Shown here piece after piece: positions 6,840 to 6,899 of a stretch of 6,899 nt of DNA. The notes beneath the pieces are model-generated. The model made no database searches and was not told the origin of the DNA. It saw nothing but the letters and a program-made list of their open reading frames with translations. Within the stretch, counting starts at the first letter, position 1, and every line of letters starts with the position of its first letter. Position numbers and translations under genes: made by a program. The stretch covers positions 1 through 6,899 of the forward strand of contig JAFQGN010000010.1 in assembly GCA_017398245.1 (NCBI GenBank), in the 5' to 3' direction. The stretch is from Clostridia bacterium. Its GTDB lineage: Bacteria > Bacillota_A > Clostridia > Christensenellales > Aristaeellaceae.

Positions 6840-6899
6840 TACGCTGGGGACTCTGTCCCCAGACCTCTGCGCGGGGGAATGATTCCCCCGCGACCCCTC
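6840..6899. repeat. Double-hairpin palindromic repeat, copy 2 (reaches window end)
   Basis: Same orientation and length as copy 1, starting 145 bases after it. The first hairpin (6844-6851 with 6855-6862) is identical to copy 1. The second (6870-6880, centre 6881, 6882-6892) has arms CGCGGGGGAAT and ATTCCCCCGCG: the sequence differs from copy 1 but pairing is fully preserved. The element may continue past the window end. Confidence 0.85.

Overview
The window looks like chromosomal DNA from a GC-rich, low-redundancy Clostridia-type Firmicute, probably a gut anaerobe. This is inferred from strong purine-rich Shine-Dalgarno sites, tight co-directional operons, intrinsic terminators with U-tracts, a Bacillus/Clostridia-style purine-box arrangement at guaB, and GC-rich genes separated by more AT-rich promoters. 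The species cannot be named from the sequence alone.

Layout: (1) 1-1491, plus strand: the 3' end of a BNR/Asp-box sialidase-like gene, then 15 bases later a complete N-acetylneuraminate lyase (nanA). This is the end of a sialic-acid scavenging operon, closed by a hairpin near 1498-1531. (2) 1558-1869, minus strand: a small Cro/CI-type (XRE) regulator convergent with nanA, sharing the same terminator hairpin in the opposite direction. (3) About 1870-2129: an AT-rich divergent intergenic region with a promoter on each strand. (4) 2130-4768, plus strand: a three-gene operon of a small multi-span membrane protein, an FGGY carbohydrate kinase (xylulokinase-like) and a protein resembling a degenerate ECF sigma factor with a C-terminal membrane anchor. 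The kinase stop and the start of the last gene overlap (GTGA). (5) 4769-5037: no credible gene; a GC-rich run of imperfect repeats sharing a 13-base core. (6) 5013-6649: guaB (IMP dehydrogenase) as its own transcription unit, with a near-consensus promoter, two inverted PurBox-like sites over the -35 region, a leader hairpin, and a strong terminator. (7) 6650-6899: non-coding; two 60-base copies of a double-hairpin repeat flank another terminator-like hairpin. The two copies differ at eight positions, six of which form three compensatory base-pair changes.

Functionally, the left part releases and cleaves sialic acid to N-acetylmannosamine and pyruvate, the middle operon phosphorylates an unidentified sugar and carries a possible membrane-tethered regulator, and guaB makes XMP for guanine nucleotides. 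I found no tRNA, rRNA, CRISPR array, transposase or phage gene. The observations most worth follow-up are the covarying palindromic repeats at the right end, the membrane-anchored sigma-like protein, and the PurBox-like pair at guaB.
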